DNA from: Cymbomonas tetramitiformis
Lineage: Eukaryota; Chlorophyta; Pyramimonadophyceae; Pyramimonadales; Pyramimonadaceae
Length of the DNA stretch: 17,818 bases
Assembly: GCA_001247695.2 (NCBI GenBank)
Contig: LGRX02034435.1
Coordinates: forward strand, 1-17,818
Direction: 5' to 3'
Below the pieces are notes generated by a model. It searched no databases, was not told the origin of the DNA, and saw nothing but the letters and a program-made list of their open reading frames with translations. A program made the position numbers and the translations under genes. Shown one piece after another: positions 9,433-17,818 of the stretch (position 1 is its first letter; each line of letters begins with the position of its first letter).

Positions 9433-9685
9433 TGATAGAAAGTGAGATATATATATATAAGGATATATATATGTCAGGCGCTAAGGAGCGAAACTGTCTC
9501 GCAGGGGCAGGCGCTCGTGCACTCGGATACTAAGATGATATAAAATACTTAGTCAGGTGTTTTATAGCACACCGTGACACACGTGACAACGGACACTGGT
9601 GACACATCGGGCTTAGGGGTGACAGACAGGAGACCCACTGTGCCACCCCCTTACTGTGGGGGTGGCAAGATTGGGTTCCCCGTGA
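9433..9685 (-). repeat. 3' LTR of the gag-only retrotransposon
   Basis: This 253-bp copy is nearly identical to 11754-12006. The four differences are one T/G in the TA-rich start, C/T and A/T near 'aaggagcgaaac', and one T/G near 'gggcttagg'. In element orientation a CTATAAAA box lies at 9567-9560. The purine-leaning stretch just before it in element orientation (9699-9686, GGGGTGAGGTGGTG) is a candidate polypurine tract. Confidence 0.93.
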
Positions 9686-9903
9686 CACCACCTCACCCCG
9701 TGGGACTGAGGTGTCACCAGGCAGGGAGACAGGAGCATTGCAGGGTCTAGGGGCCAAACCGGCCCGAGCAGTCCGGCATGTGCCATCCCAAGCTGTCAAA
9801 AAGTCTGTTGCTAACTAATCCTAAAGGGTTCGGCTCCCTCGAGAGTCAATCACAAGCCGTGTGGGCATGGAGAAGGGTCTTTCCCGAACCGAGATGTCTA
9901 ACG

Positions 9904-11493
9904 TCAATCTTGCTTTGCCGCCGAGGTCGATGTTGATGCACCCTGGAACTTCGGGATCCACGGGACAGAGCGGAGAGCCGGCCAGTCGGTGTCGTCGTCG
10001 TCCACGGCGGTGTCGGGCATGGGCCCCGGCTCGTCACGATCGAGCAACGGGCGGAACGGGAATGCGGCCGCGCCATCGTCGCCATCGCCGCCATCGCCGT
10101 CCACAGCCGCATGTTGCAACGAGGGCGAGCCACGGCTCTCGGAGGTCCATGGGGGACAAGGGGCTGCGGCAGTAGGCACACCACCGGCGGGCTGAGCCCA
10201 GGCAGCGACGGAAGGGCGCTTTGGAGCCTTCGGAGCCCCGGGCGGCGCCCTCGACGGTGCAAATGATGCGGTGCATGCGTAGGGGCACACTCCCTCCGTG
10301 GCGAGGTGCCCATCGGTGACGCCCCAAAAACGGAAGCACGAGATGCACGGGAAGCCGACCCCCTCCCACACCAAGTGAGGGACACGGGGGTTTTGGGCCG
10401 GCTTCCAATCCCCGACGGGCTTAACGAGGGTGCCGCGAGTGCGTACGGCGTTGAACGTAGCACCACCGGCTCCATCCGCCCGTGCCCTGCCACCACCAGC
10501 GCCCGAAGATGGAGGAGTGGCCAGGCGGGAGAGATGCCCCTCCGTCTGCCACACCGTGGCGATGCGGAGGGCGAGGGTGGAAAATGTGAACCTGTGGCCA
10601 GCGGCGAGCTCACGCAGCACCACCAGATAAAGTGGGGACACGTGTGGGGAGCTCGCCGCTGACCGGCTGAGGACGTGTTGAAGGTCTTGAACACGTCCAG
10701 CGTCGTCATAGGTGGGATGTAGGCGGTGATGTTTGTCGCCCAGGACGCGGAGAACCGTGAGCTGCGGGGCGGGGTCGGCGGTCTCGTCAATCTTCGTGTC
10801 CCGCAGCTTCGTCCAGAAGCGAAAAGTGTCGGGGTCCGTGGAGGCCTCGACGTGGTAACGTAGGCGCTGTAATGCGCAACGTCCATCTCGTGGGTGGACT
10901 CGAGCTGACTCCTGGTAGAGCGCCAAAGCCGTACCGCTGAGGACGCCCTTGAGAACGATAAAGATGAGCTCGTTCAAGGACCAGTGGTACTCCAGGTACT
11001 CGTGCTCCAGGTCGAAGAGCTTGTCGTACTCGTAGTGGGAGATGGGGGACAGGACGTGGCGTAGATTCCCAAGAAGGACCGCGAAGTCGGTCTCGGAGTC
11101 ATGGCCATCGAGGGTGTACCCCTTCTGCGGCTTGAAGCCATGAGAACGTAGGACTTTGACTAGCTCCTCACCGTACGTGAAGGCGTAGTCCAATTTGTCG
11201 GCGTACTCGTACTGCTGGGATGCTCGGACTGGGGTGGACTCCCAGACCGAAGCATCTCGGTGAAAATCGGCGGAGGTGGCAGCCAGCGAAATGAACGTCG
11301 GTTTGCTGATGAGCGCAGACATGCGCACCACCGGATCGGGATTTTGCCCCGGTGTGCGGGAACCCCTCTGAGGAGAAGGGGCCGCAGAGGCAGGAAGTGT
11401 GGGACCCGCAGGAGTGCCAGAAGCAGCCGCGGCGGCACGCGCGGAGCGAAGGGACTCCATCACAGGTCGAGGGCTTCGGCGGTTTGATGACAT
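9904..11493 (-). CDS. Gag-like protein of LTR retrotransposon (529 aa)
   Basis: The ATG at 11493 opens a 529-residue frame ending at 9904. The frame is open without an ATG back to about 11706. A basic, Ala/Pro-rich N-terminus is followed by a mainly helical region at about residues 95-275. That region resembles Copia-type (UBN2-like) Gag: SLNELIFIVLKGVLSGTA followed by HPRDGRCALQRLRYHVE, near residues 172-216. A cysteine/histidine cluster with Cys383, Cys386, His396, Cys403 and Cys407 looks like a variant zinc knuckle for RNA binding. The C-terminal tail is acidic (DGDGGDGDDG, DDDDTDWP). No polymerase motifs follow before the 3' LTR. Gag would form the particle that packages element RNA. G+C content is clearly higher than in the surrounding DNA. 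The superfamily assignment to Copia is inference. Confidence 0.72.
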   Translation of the reverse strand: MSSNRRSPRPVMESLRSARAAAAASGTPAGPTLPASAAPSPQRGSRTPGQNPDPVVRMSALISKPTFISLAATSADFHRDASVWESTPVRASQQYEYADKLDYAFTYGEELVKVLRSHGFKPQKGYTLDGHDSETDFAVLLGNLRHVLSPISHYEYDKLFDLEHEYLEYHWSLNELIFIVLKGVLSGTALALYQESARVHPRDGRCALQRLRYHVEASTDPDTFRFWTKLRDTKIDETADPAPQLTVLRVLGDKHHRLHPTYDDAGRVQDLQHVLSRSAASSPHVSPLYLVVLRELAAGHRFTFSTLALRIATVWQTEGHLSRLATPPSSGAGGGRARADGAGGATFNAVRTRGTLVKPVGDWKPAQNPRVPHLVWEGVGFPCISCFRFWGVTDGHLATEGVCPYACTASFAPSRAPPGAPKAPKRPSVAAWAQPAGGVPTAAAPCPPWTSESRGSPSLQHAAVDGDGGDGDDGAAAFPFRPLLDRDEPGPMPDTAVDDDDTDWPALRSVPWIPKFQGASTSTSAAKQD

Positions 11494-11738
11494 AACAACC
11501 GGAAGCACGTAATCGGTAATTTTTGATAATTGGTAAAAACAACCGGGCTCAACTGAAGCCCAAATTGCACTCGGTTTGGTGAAAAAATTTTGGACTCGGC
11601 CGCGATCCTCAACGGTGGCCGGGGTCTGATGCAAGTCGCTGCCGTAAGGACGATACAGCTGCCGGCGGTGTGCGGCGGATTCGAGGAAGTTCGGTTCGCC
11701 CTCCAAGGATCAAAAGTAAAACACGAGCACCCACAAGT

Positions 11739-11753
11739 GGATGGCCGATAACC
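11739..11753 (-). other. Candidate primer-binding site next to the 5' LTR
   Basis: Directly after the 5' LTR in element orientation comes GGTTATCGGCCATCC. It does not start with TGG, so it does not match the 3' CCA end of a tRNA. GGTTAT followed by GGCC is complementary to the kind of sequence found around a tRNA anticodon loop (…ATAACC). Internal, half-tRNA priming of that type is known for Drosophila copia. The assignment rests on position and this short similarity only. Confidence 0.35.
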
Positions 11754-12006
11754 TGATAGAAAGTGAGAGATATATATATAAGGATATATATATGTCAGGC
11801 GCTAAGGAGTGATACTGTCTCGCAGGGGCAGGCGCTCGTGCACTCGGATACTAAGATGATATAAAATACTTAGTCAGGTGTTTTATAGCACACCGTGACA
11901 CACGTGACAACGGACACTGGTGACACATCGGGCTGAGGGGTGACAGACAGGAGACCCACTGTGCCACCCCCTTACTGTGGGGGTGGCAAGATTGGGTTCC
12001 CCGTGA
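11754..12006 (-). repeat. 5' LTR of the gag-only retrotransposon
   Basis: This is the upstream LTR in element orientation and should hold the promoter. CTATAAAA at 11888-11881 is the likely TATA box. It is followed downstream by alternating TA tracts at about 11770-11793. Its outer edge at 12006 is fixed by the gtccg target duplication at 12007-12011. Confidence 0.93.
11881..11888 (-). promoter_or_regulatory. TATA box of the LTR promoter
   Basis: On the minus strand this reads CTATAAAA, and it sits mid-LTR about 120 bp inside the outer edge. The identical sequence in the other LTR is at 9567-9560. Position and sequence fit the U3 promoter of an LTR element. Confidence 0.6.
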
Positions 12007-12011
12007 GTCCG

Positions 12012-13058
12012 CTGACGAGGTCGACGCGTGTCAAAGTTTCAAACCGCGGCTGGTTTGAACGCTGTAAAGCGTATATAGCGCTTGTCAGCGCTTCCACTTA
12101 TTCAGAAACGCAGTTCTTCTCCGCTATTTGGTCAAACCTTCGCGTTCAGTGTTCGTTTCTGAAAGCGAAACTCGCCGCTTTCCTTGAGAGGTATACGGCA
12201 ACCCGTCCTCGTAGCGCTTAGACAGTATATATCCCGTGCACCATAAACGAAGACAGTTCTGGAACTAACGCACATGCTTAACGAGATTACGGCCTGCACT
12301 CGCTGAAATTGGAAGTGACTTTGCACTGCAAGACTGCCGCAGGTGAAGGCGCAACTCGCATTGTCAAGGGACCTTGTGCGCGAAGTGAGAAGTTCTGCGT
12401 CTGTGCATATTGCGCGTCAAACACCTTTCCGTAGCGCGCTAGAATCGCAATAATGTGAAACGCTGTTTGATTTGCTCTACTCGAACTTCACCGATCTGTT
12501 TGCGAAATAACTTTAAAGCAAAACTCTCGAGTCAAGTCGCGTGCTATTGTTATTGTTATGACTTGTCTTATGGGTTCGAACCGCGACCGCGGCGTGAATG
12601 TTCCGCAGGCATGGACGTTTCCGGGCAAGTGTAGCATCGGACGCGTGAATTGCGCACGCAGGTGAGTCGCTGACGATATCACTTGAAAGACTATATGCGC
12701 TTCATTTGATGTTATTATACTTACGGGATTTAAGAAGGCTATATCTCGTGCCTGCTTCTCAAGAAACACATTCGCACATTCCGTAAGCAGGCAGTGTAAA
12801 CAATATGCTATCACGCGTTGCTTTGTTGTTTCAAACAAAGTTTTGAAAAACATTTTCTGTTTCAGATTTGTCATTTGATCCCCTTTGCTATTTCATTACA
12901 TATATTACTTTTTCAACGAGTTGGTTTCATCTCCACGGAGACGGAGTTCACTACTTTGTATGGCTACCCGGCTACTGCACTACAAAATAATGTGGTCTTT
13001 CGCGATGCAGGTTTGGATTTCATCCTTGGATGTGATTTGAGACAAAATCTCAAAAGAC
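12012..13058 (+). other. Upstream region of the Ulp1-like gene with a candidate 5'-UTR intron
   Basis: No long coding frame is supported. A textbook donor CAG|GTGAGT at 12661/12662 and a pyrimidine-rich acceptor tttctgtttcag ending at 12865 define a possible 204-bp 5'-UTR intron (12662-12865). TATATA-type sequences occur at 12072-12077 and about 12225-12231, and either could be a promoter element. An 8-bp-stem hairpin (ttcaaacc...ggtttgaa, 12038-12059) lies just right of the transposon insertion. ATGs upstream of the donor open only short frames. Confidence 0.45.
12960..13040 (+). other. Upstream ORF (26 codons) in frame with the protease ORF
   Basis: An ATG at 12960 opens a 26-codon frame ending in TGA at 13038-13040. 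The same TGA is the in-frame stop preceding the main ATG at 13059, so the two frames are in register and separated by one stop and six codons. If transcribed it could reduce initiation at the main start, or allow a longer product on stop readthrough. This is purely sequence-based. Confidence 0.4.
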
Positions 13059-16000
13059 ATGCAATATCTCTACTATGGGCAAGCAATCCCTACACCATAT
13101 TATCCTCAACATTATCCACCAGTGACGCCAAGCCCATGGCAACAGATTTCGCCCGAAGCTGCATCGTCACACTCCCGTCCAGGCTTGGAGCTGCCCTTGC
13201 CTTCCGCTCCACCTGCAATCGTGTTCGAGCAACAACCAATTCCTCAAAACTTTGGGTTCCCACTACAAGATCCGGCCTTACAACAGATTCCCTCGGAAAG
13301 ATGCTCATCTTTCACTCCGAAGACTCGTCTCCCACCTCGCCAGGAGTCTGGTGTTTTCACATCCCCCCCTCCTCCCAAATTCTCAGGGGGAGGTAAGGGA
13401 GAAAACCAGACACCTAACATCAGCACTGCAAAGCAAGCGCGCAACACACCTAATCCAGTTCGGGGGCGGCCACCATCCATCACCAGCAAGCTCTTCAAGA
13501 GGCAGAGACTGGATATCGGCGTGCCTTCTGACAAGGATCCTTTTGCAGATGGTGAGGCAGTAAAAAAGGGGAAAGGCCGTGCAAGAACTCATCTGTATGA
13601 CAAAACCCCCACTTGGGCCCAAGGAGATGGTACTGTGAAACACAGTGAATGCGGCGCAATCAGAGAACAACGACAACTTTTGAATGCAGCCATTGGTTTT
13701 TATGCAGCAGTGTTCACGGGGAAAATCAGTTATGTGAAATCTTTCGACTATGACTCGCGCACAAAAACCGTCACCTTTGCCTTGCCAGACATCGACCTCT
13801 TGTGGCGCACGTGCACACCAGAAGCTCGATTGACCTCCGAAGACCTAACCGACTCCTTTGCTTATGCCCTGAGCATAAACATGCGAGGTGCGCACAAAAG
13901 CCCTACACCTACCGTTGCTGTGCTAAGTATGCCAATGCTGTGCTATGCGTGTGCCGTGCGTTTGCGTGTGCCATGCTTTGCAGAGTGGCATTGCAAGGTG
14001 CTAAGCCCTGCAGGGCATTGCCCCGTTGTGCTTTGCTATGCGATGCTGCGTTATGATATGAAGACCAAAGTCTCGAGCACACCTGAGCGCGATGGGCCGT
14101 GGCTCCAGAGGGTTGTCAGGAGTTAAACCTGAGCTCAGTGGGGATCTCCCACTGAGACTGCAGCCCCTCACATGGCTATAACCTTGGACAACGTGCGCTG
14201 CACTTGAGGCTATCAAAGTCCATACTTACATAAGTTTGGGGTGATATCTTAAGATATCTGGTTGAACAGGACTCTTACCTAAGTATTCTCGTTGCAGGCG
14301 TCCAGGCACTCAGTGTCGTTCAACACCTCCCAGACTCTGATTCAGGGTCATTTACTGGCATCCGGGAAGCCTTCAAAAAGGAACTAAGGGACAAGCTGAC
14401 GAACACCTTGCTCGTCCGTGGTCCTTTTGCTGATCAGGCCTGGACATACAAAAGCCTCCAATGGCTCAAGCAACTGCTGGGTAGTGAAAAGCAATACTGG
14501 ATTCTGGATGGTTCCGTGTAAGTATTGCCTACAACATCCTGCCTGCGCTCCCTAGCTCACTGCCGTTTGATGTCATGCTATTGCCATGCCTTGCATTCAT
14601 TCAATGATATGGTCGATGTGCAGGACTGGTATCCAGAAAGCGAAGAGGCAAGAAGTAGAGAAAGGGAATGCGGCAGGACTTGGCCTTCGTGCTACAGGTG
14701 GTGGGCCAAACTCAGAATATGGAGTTCAGGTCAGCAGCGTTCCAAACTATATTGCAAACTGGGTGAAGGCCCGAGACGCCATTCACTTCGGGCCATCTCA
14801 GCACCTGCGTATCCAAGACTCCAATCCAGTTCATTCTCGACAAGTTGACGCAGACCTTGTGCATCAGGTAATTTCTACTTATGCAAATATAATGCCCGCC
14901 CCGTGCCAGGTATGCGCACTCCGTGCCTGGGATGCTCGCCCCGTGTGGAATGCAACCCTGTGTGCCTGGTATGCTTGCCCCGTGTGGGATGCAACCCCGT
15001 GCCTGGTATGCTCGCCCCGAGTGTGTGCTCGCCCCGTGCCTGGTATGCTCGCCCCGTGTGGAATGCAGCCCCGTGTGGAATGCTCGCCAAACTTAGCAAA
15101 CGTAAAAACAACGGGCATGGGATTGCTAACACTTATGTGAATTGTGCCCCTTTCCAGGGAAGACCCACCATCATACTTCACCTCGACGTCCACTCCTGTG
15201 AGGGCACCACAAGAAATCAATGGTTCTCAGACCAGCATATGTTCAATGGATTTCAAGCAATCTTGAATGCCGTGCGGCAAGGGGTGGAGCATGAGAATCT
15301 TCTTTCAAGCTTACCTCCCAGTAATACTTTGGGCGGCTATCCTCTTCCAGTGTACATGTTGCGAGAACAGATGGACCGGATGATGTCTGCACCTCCAAAA
15401 CGAAATGCTTTGCAAAAACCTCTTTCTGCAACAGGGTACCTGTCAATGACATTCAGCGACACTATTCACTGGCGCGTTATCTTTGCAGACTCTGAGCACA
15501 AGCAGGTCTATGCCTGGGATCCCTATGGTGCAGGCTTTCTAGCAGATGTCTTCGATCACCTAAAGCGAGCTTTCAGCGGTTGGGAGTGCACCCTCTTGGA
15601 CATATCCTTACAGTCTGATGGGTACAACTGCGGAGCATGGTGCCTGCTAATGCAGCAATTATGGCTCCACTTCACTATTGATTCTCAACACAGCGACTTC
15701 AAGACGTACGCCATAGAGCAACTGGTCGCACTCGGGTACCATGATCTTGGGGCAGAGCCCACCCGTCGCACAGGCAATGTGGCTAAGATCACTGAGTTCA
15801 AACGGGCACTACAGGCAGACGTCATCAAGTTACTTGATGACACACAGAATTATGATGTTCAAATGCTACGCTCAGATGAGCGTGAGGCTCAACTACGGGC
15901 AGCTTTTCAGGACGTCATTGATTTGACCAAGTCAGATGGCCATACCTTCGTGTCCGAACAGTTTGGAGTTCCCAAGGACGTCACCGATGACCGCAATAGA

Positions 16001-16540
16001 GCGCGTGGTGCGTCATCACCAACAAATGTTGCTGATGTGCATTCCAGCACGGGTGTGCACGCCGCTACGGGAGATCCCACACCGATGACAACGGATTCTG
16101 AACATGTCACCGGGGAATCACCGAGCACGTCACATGCATCATCAACATCCTCTTCACATCCTACTCAAGCTCCACACCCACGACACGACCCCGTGAGCCT
16201 CGTGGGAAAACAAGTTCGATTGAGTGGCTTATCTGGACGTGGCCAAGAGTATAATGGCAGGGAAGGAAGGTGCACTGGATGGCTAAGTGATTCGCACCGC
16301 TTCAGTGTCAGGCTGGATAATGATTCAACCGACGTTTTTGTTCCTCGAGCTGTTGTGAATGAGGCTCAGATGCCTTTTGCTAGCGAAGCTGGCGAAGACT
16401 CGCCGACACCTGAAGAAATCAAGGAAGAGACCCTCAGGAACAAGAAAGAACTAAAAAAACTTCGACGCCAAGAATTTAGAGGTATCGCACGTAACACCTA
16501 CTTGACGCCTCTGACTCTATATGAGCCGTGCAGAGTGTAG
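13059..16540 (+). CDS. Ulp1/SENP-like (C48) SUMO-protease-family protein, four exons, 891 aa
   Basis: Exons are 13059-13887, 14298-14517, 14624-14867 and 15158-16540. The introns (GTGCGC...CAG, GTAAGT...CAG, GTAATT...CAG) keep phase, and a GCTAAC branch-like site precedes the last acceptor. The start is fixed by an in-frame TGA at 13038. The N-terminus is Pro/Gln-rich. RGRPP (135-139) resembles an AT-hook core, and KLFKRQR (144-150) a nuclear signal. The protease domain (about 480-620) has the complete C48 set: His535 (HW), Asp552 (WDPYG), Gln583 (LQSDGYNCGAW) and Cys589. VIDLTKSD (684-691) matches a SUMO-interacting motif. A Ser/Thr-rich linker leads to an SH3/KOW-like domain (about 775-835: GKQVRLSGL, YNGREG, FSVRLD). 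This predicts a nuclear deSUMOylase-type enzyme. Such domains also occur in transposons, but no transposase is seen. A GTATCG donor-like site at 16482 could splice to exons beyond the window, giving another C-terminus. Confidence 0.85.
13888..14297 (+). other. Intron 1 of the Ulp1-like gene with TGC-rich degenerate repeats
   Basis: The donor is GTGCGC and the acceptor ctcgttgcag. The first half (about 13915-14060) is made of irregular repeats of tgtgctatgc, gtgccatgc and similar, all stop-poor, so the exon-1 frame reads on to 14126. The spliced frame is preferred because exon 2 stays open in the matching phase and continues correctly into exon 3. Confidence 0.7.
14868..15157 (+). repeat. Intron 3 of the Ulp1-like gene filled with minisatellite
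   Basis: Between about 14893 and 15090 the intron consists of interleaved copies of ccccgtgtggaatgc and cgtgcctggtatgctcgcc. The donor GTAATT and the acceptor cctttccag flank it cleanly. The repeats recall those in intron 1 and the field after 16522, suggesting one family of G+C-rich short repeats invading introns of this gene. Confidence 0.75.
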
Positions 16541-16880
16541 CCGCATGTCGGGTGAAGGGGATGCGCCGTGCAGAGTGTAGCCACATGCTGGGTGGCGGGG
16601 CTGCGCCTTGCAGAGTGTAGCTGCATGCCGGGTGGCAGGGTTGCGCCTTGCAGAGTGTAGCCGCATGCCGGGTGGCGGGGCTGCGCCATGCAGAGTGTAG
16701 CTGCATGCCGGGTGGCAGGGCTGCGCCATGCAGAGTGTAGCTGCATGCCGGGTGGCAGGGCTGCGCCTTGCAGAGTGTAGCTACATGCCAGGTGGCGAGG
16801 CTGCGCCTTGCAGAGTGTAGCTGCATGCCGGGTGGCGGGGCTGCGCCTTGCAGAGTGTAGCTGCATGCCGGGTGGCCCCT
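16522..16880. repeat. 40-bp minisatellite, nine copies
   Basis: The core cagagtgtag begins at 16531, 16571, 16611, 16651, 16691, 16731, 16771, 16811 and 16851, an exact 40-bp period. Units continue with ctgcatgccgggtggcggg plus gctgcgcc(t/a)tg, with a few substitutions. The array begins at the 3' end of the protease ORF and supplies its last codons and TAG. It is nearly stop-free on the minus strand, creating 140-145-codon frames that are almost certainly artefacts. Confidence 0.95.
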
Positions 16881-17490
16881 CAGGGCTGTCACGCCGTCTA
16901 AGGAAGCGCGCACCGTTCAAGGGAAAGCGCGCCCCTCGAGGCTCGCGCGCCGCTTGGGGTTGTCGCGCCGCTCACGCTCGCGCACCGCTCAGGGCTCGCG
17001 CACCACTCTGGGCTGGCTCGCCCCTCAATCTCGCGCGCCGCTCTGGGCGGGCGTGCCCCTCCGGCAATTCGTGCCTCTATGGGGAGCGCGCCCCTCAGAG
17101 CTGTCACGCCGTCTAAGGAAGCGCGCGCCGTTCAAGGGGAAGCGCGCCCCTCGAGGCTCGCGCGCCGCTTGGGGTTACATAGCGCGCCGATCAGGCTCGC
17201 GCACCGCTCAGGGCTCGCGCACCGCTCAGGGCTCGCGCACCACTCAGGGCGGGCTCGCCCCTCAATCTCGCGCTGCGCGCCGCCAGGCTCGCGCACCGCT
17301 CAGGGCTCGCGCACCACTCAGGCTCACGCACCGCTCAAGGTCGCGCACCACTCAGGGCTCGCGCACCACTCAGGGCGGGCTCGCCCCTCAAGCTCGCGCG
17401 CCGCTCAGGGCTGGCTTGCCCCTCCGGCATCTTCTCATCCTGGGAAAGCGCGCCGCTCACGCTCGCGCACCACTCAGGGCTCGCGCACCA
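16881..17490. repeat. G+C-rich mosaic repeat field with an 86-bp direct duplication
   Basis: Short units such as gctcgcgcaccgctcaggg and cactcagggctcgcgcac recur irregularly across the region. A longer block at 16876-16961 is repeated at 17091-17176 (215-bp offset) with few differences. Frames in this DNA are compositionally extreme (Arg/Ala/Ser/Pro) and not credible proteins. It could be intronic, if the protease gene continues past 16482, or intergenic satellite. Confidence 0.85.
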
Positions 17491-17496
17491 CTCACT

Positions 17497-17818
17497 GCTA
17501 GTTTTGACATTCTAACCAAATCACTTAGTGATGAACATGGACAGCAGTCTCAGCCAACATCGTTTGAATTGGTCAATGGTGTTGGTTGTATCACAATGCA
17601 ATAAGTACCCTACTGTCTCCACTATAAAGCCATTGAGTGGGGGTCCATAACCCACGCGCCATTGGTGAGATGCCTTTTGGCACTCTCCGCCGGGCGTCTC
17701 GCGGCTAGTTTTGCGCATTCTAACCAAATCACTTAGTGATGAACATGGACAGCAGTCTCAGTCGAAATATGGCAGCAGTCTCAGCCAACATCGTTTGAAT
17801 TGGTCAATGGTGTTGGTT
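17497..17818. repeat. 91-bp direct repeat pair at the window end
   Basis: The sequence from gctagtttt to ggtgttggtt at 17497-17587 recurs at 17704-17818 (207-bp offset). The second copy has a 24-bp insertion that duplicates cagcagtctcag. The first copy ends a short open frame (FDILTKSLSDEHGQQSQ..., stop at about 17601), while the second copy has a stop in that frame. The window ends inside the second copy, so it may be the start of a longer array. Confidence 0.85.

Larger units (their letters stand above)
9428..12011 (-). mobile_element. Complete gag-only LTR retrotransposon with 5-bp target duplication
   Basis: The element spans 9433-12006 (2574 bp) and is flanked on both sides by gtccg (9428-9432 and 12007-12011), a 5-bp target-site duplication. 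Two 253-bp direct LTRs (9433-9685 and 11754-12006) differ at only 4 positions, about 98.4% identity, so insertion was fairly recent. The 2068-bp interior holds a single long Gag-like frame on the minus strand and no protease, integrase or reverse transcriptase. It should therefore be non-autonomous and rely on a partner's enzymes. It lies in the shared upstream region of two divergently transcribed genes. In its own orientation the ends are TC...CA rather than the usual TG...CA. Confidence 0.92.

Noticed and set aside
9846..10886. 346-codon alternative minus frame overlapping gag
   Set aside because: It is Pro/Arg/Ser-rich frame-shadow sequence in G+C-rich DNA. The gag frame has the Copia-like helical core and Cys/His cluster.
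9686..11753. Search for reverse transcriptase, integrase or protease in the LTR element
   Set aside because: No frame between the LTRs other than gag is long enough or shows polymerase or integrase motifs.
11940..12221. 93-codon plus frame starting inside the 5' LTR
   Set aside because: It crosses the transposon/flank junction at 12006/12007 and shows no coding character.
16522..16880. CRISPR-like array
   Set aside because: Units are contiguous 40-bp tandem repeats without unique spacers, in a eukaryotic context.
16476..16920. Minus-strand frames of 140-145 codons with HSARRSPATRHAATLCKAQ-like repeats
   Set aside because: They come from the 40-bp minisatellite, which lacks stops. The period is not a multiple of three, so the same peptides cycle through the frames.
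16808..17604. Arg/Ala/Ser-rich plus-strand frames in the repeat field
   Set aside because: Extreme composition caused by gctcgcgcacc-type repeats; no domain and no conserved pattern.

Overview
This is a eukaryotic nuclear window, most likely from an alga or another protist. Reading frames are interrupted by GT-AG introns of about 100-310 bp with intact phases, there is an LTR retrotransposon, and no bacterial operon layout is seen. The sequence alone does not name the lineage. I found no tRNA, rRNA or CRISPR array.

Layout. (1) About 241-7612, minus strand: a multi-exon gene or gene pair. Exons at 7612-4562 encode one N-terminal membrane span and the first extracellular loop of a Patched/NPC1-type RND protein. 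The diagnostic pieces are a TM-ETD-W-GTR segment, GGNLLTKEA, and a PLDCF|EG motif split by an intron. Exons at 3310-241 encode a secreted-looking, cysteine-dense protein made of about twelve 75-residue repeats, eight of them nearly identical. Splice phases allow the two parts to be one transcript, joining a Patched-type ectodomain to a cysteine-repeat tail with no RND permease half. Two genes remain possible.

(2) About 7613-9432: A+T-rich intergenic DNA with several inverted repeats and MITE-like pieces. (3) 9433-12006: a complete, fairly young LTR retrotransposon. It has 253-bp LTRs differing at 4 positions and a 5-bp target duplication (gtccg). It carries only a Gag-like gene on the minus strand, so it must depend on another element for polymerase. 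(4) 12012-13058: the probable 5' region of the next gene, with a candidate 5'-UTR intron.

(5) 13059-16540, plus strand: a four-exon gene for a Ulp1/SENP-family (C48) cysteine protease of 891 residues. It has a full His-Asp-Gln-Cys set, a VIDLT SUMO-interacting motif, an AT-hook-like RGRP core and a C-terminal SH3/KOW-like domain. Two of its introns are filled with G+C-rich degenerate minisatellite. (6) 16522-17818: a nine-copy 40-bp minisatellite, then a G+C-rich mosaic repeat field, then a 91-bp sequence repeated at the window end.

The Patched-like gene and the protease gene are transcribed away from each other, and the retrotransposon sits in the shared upstream region. I see no functional link between them.
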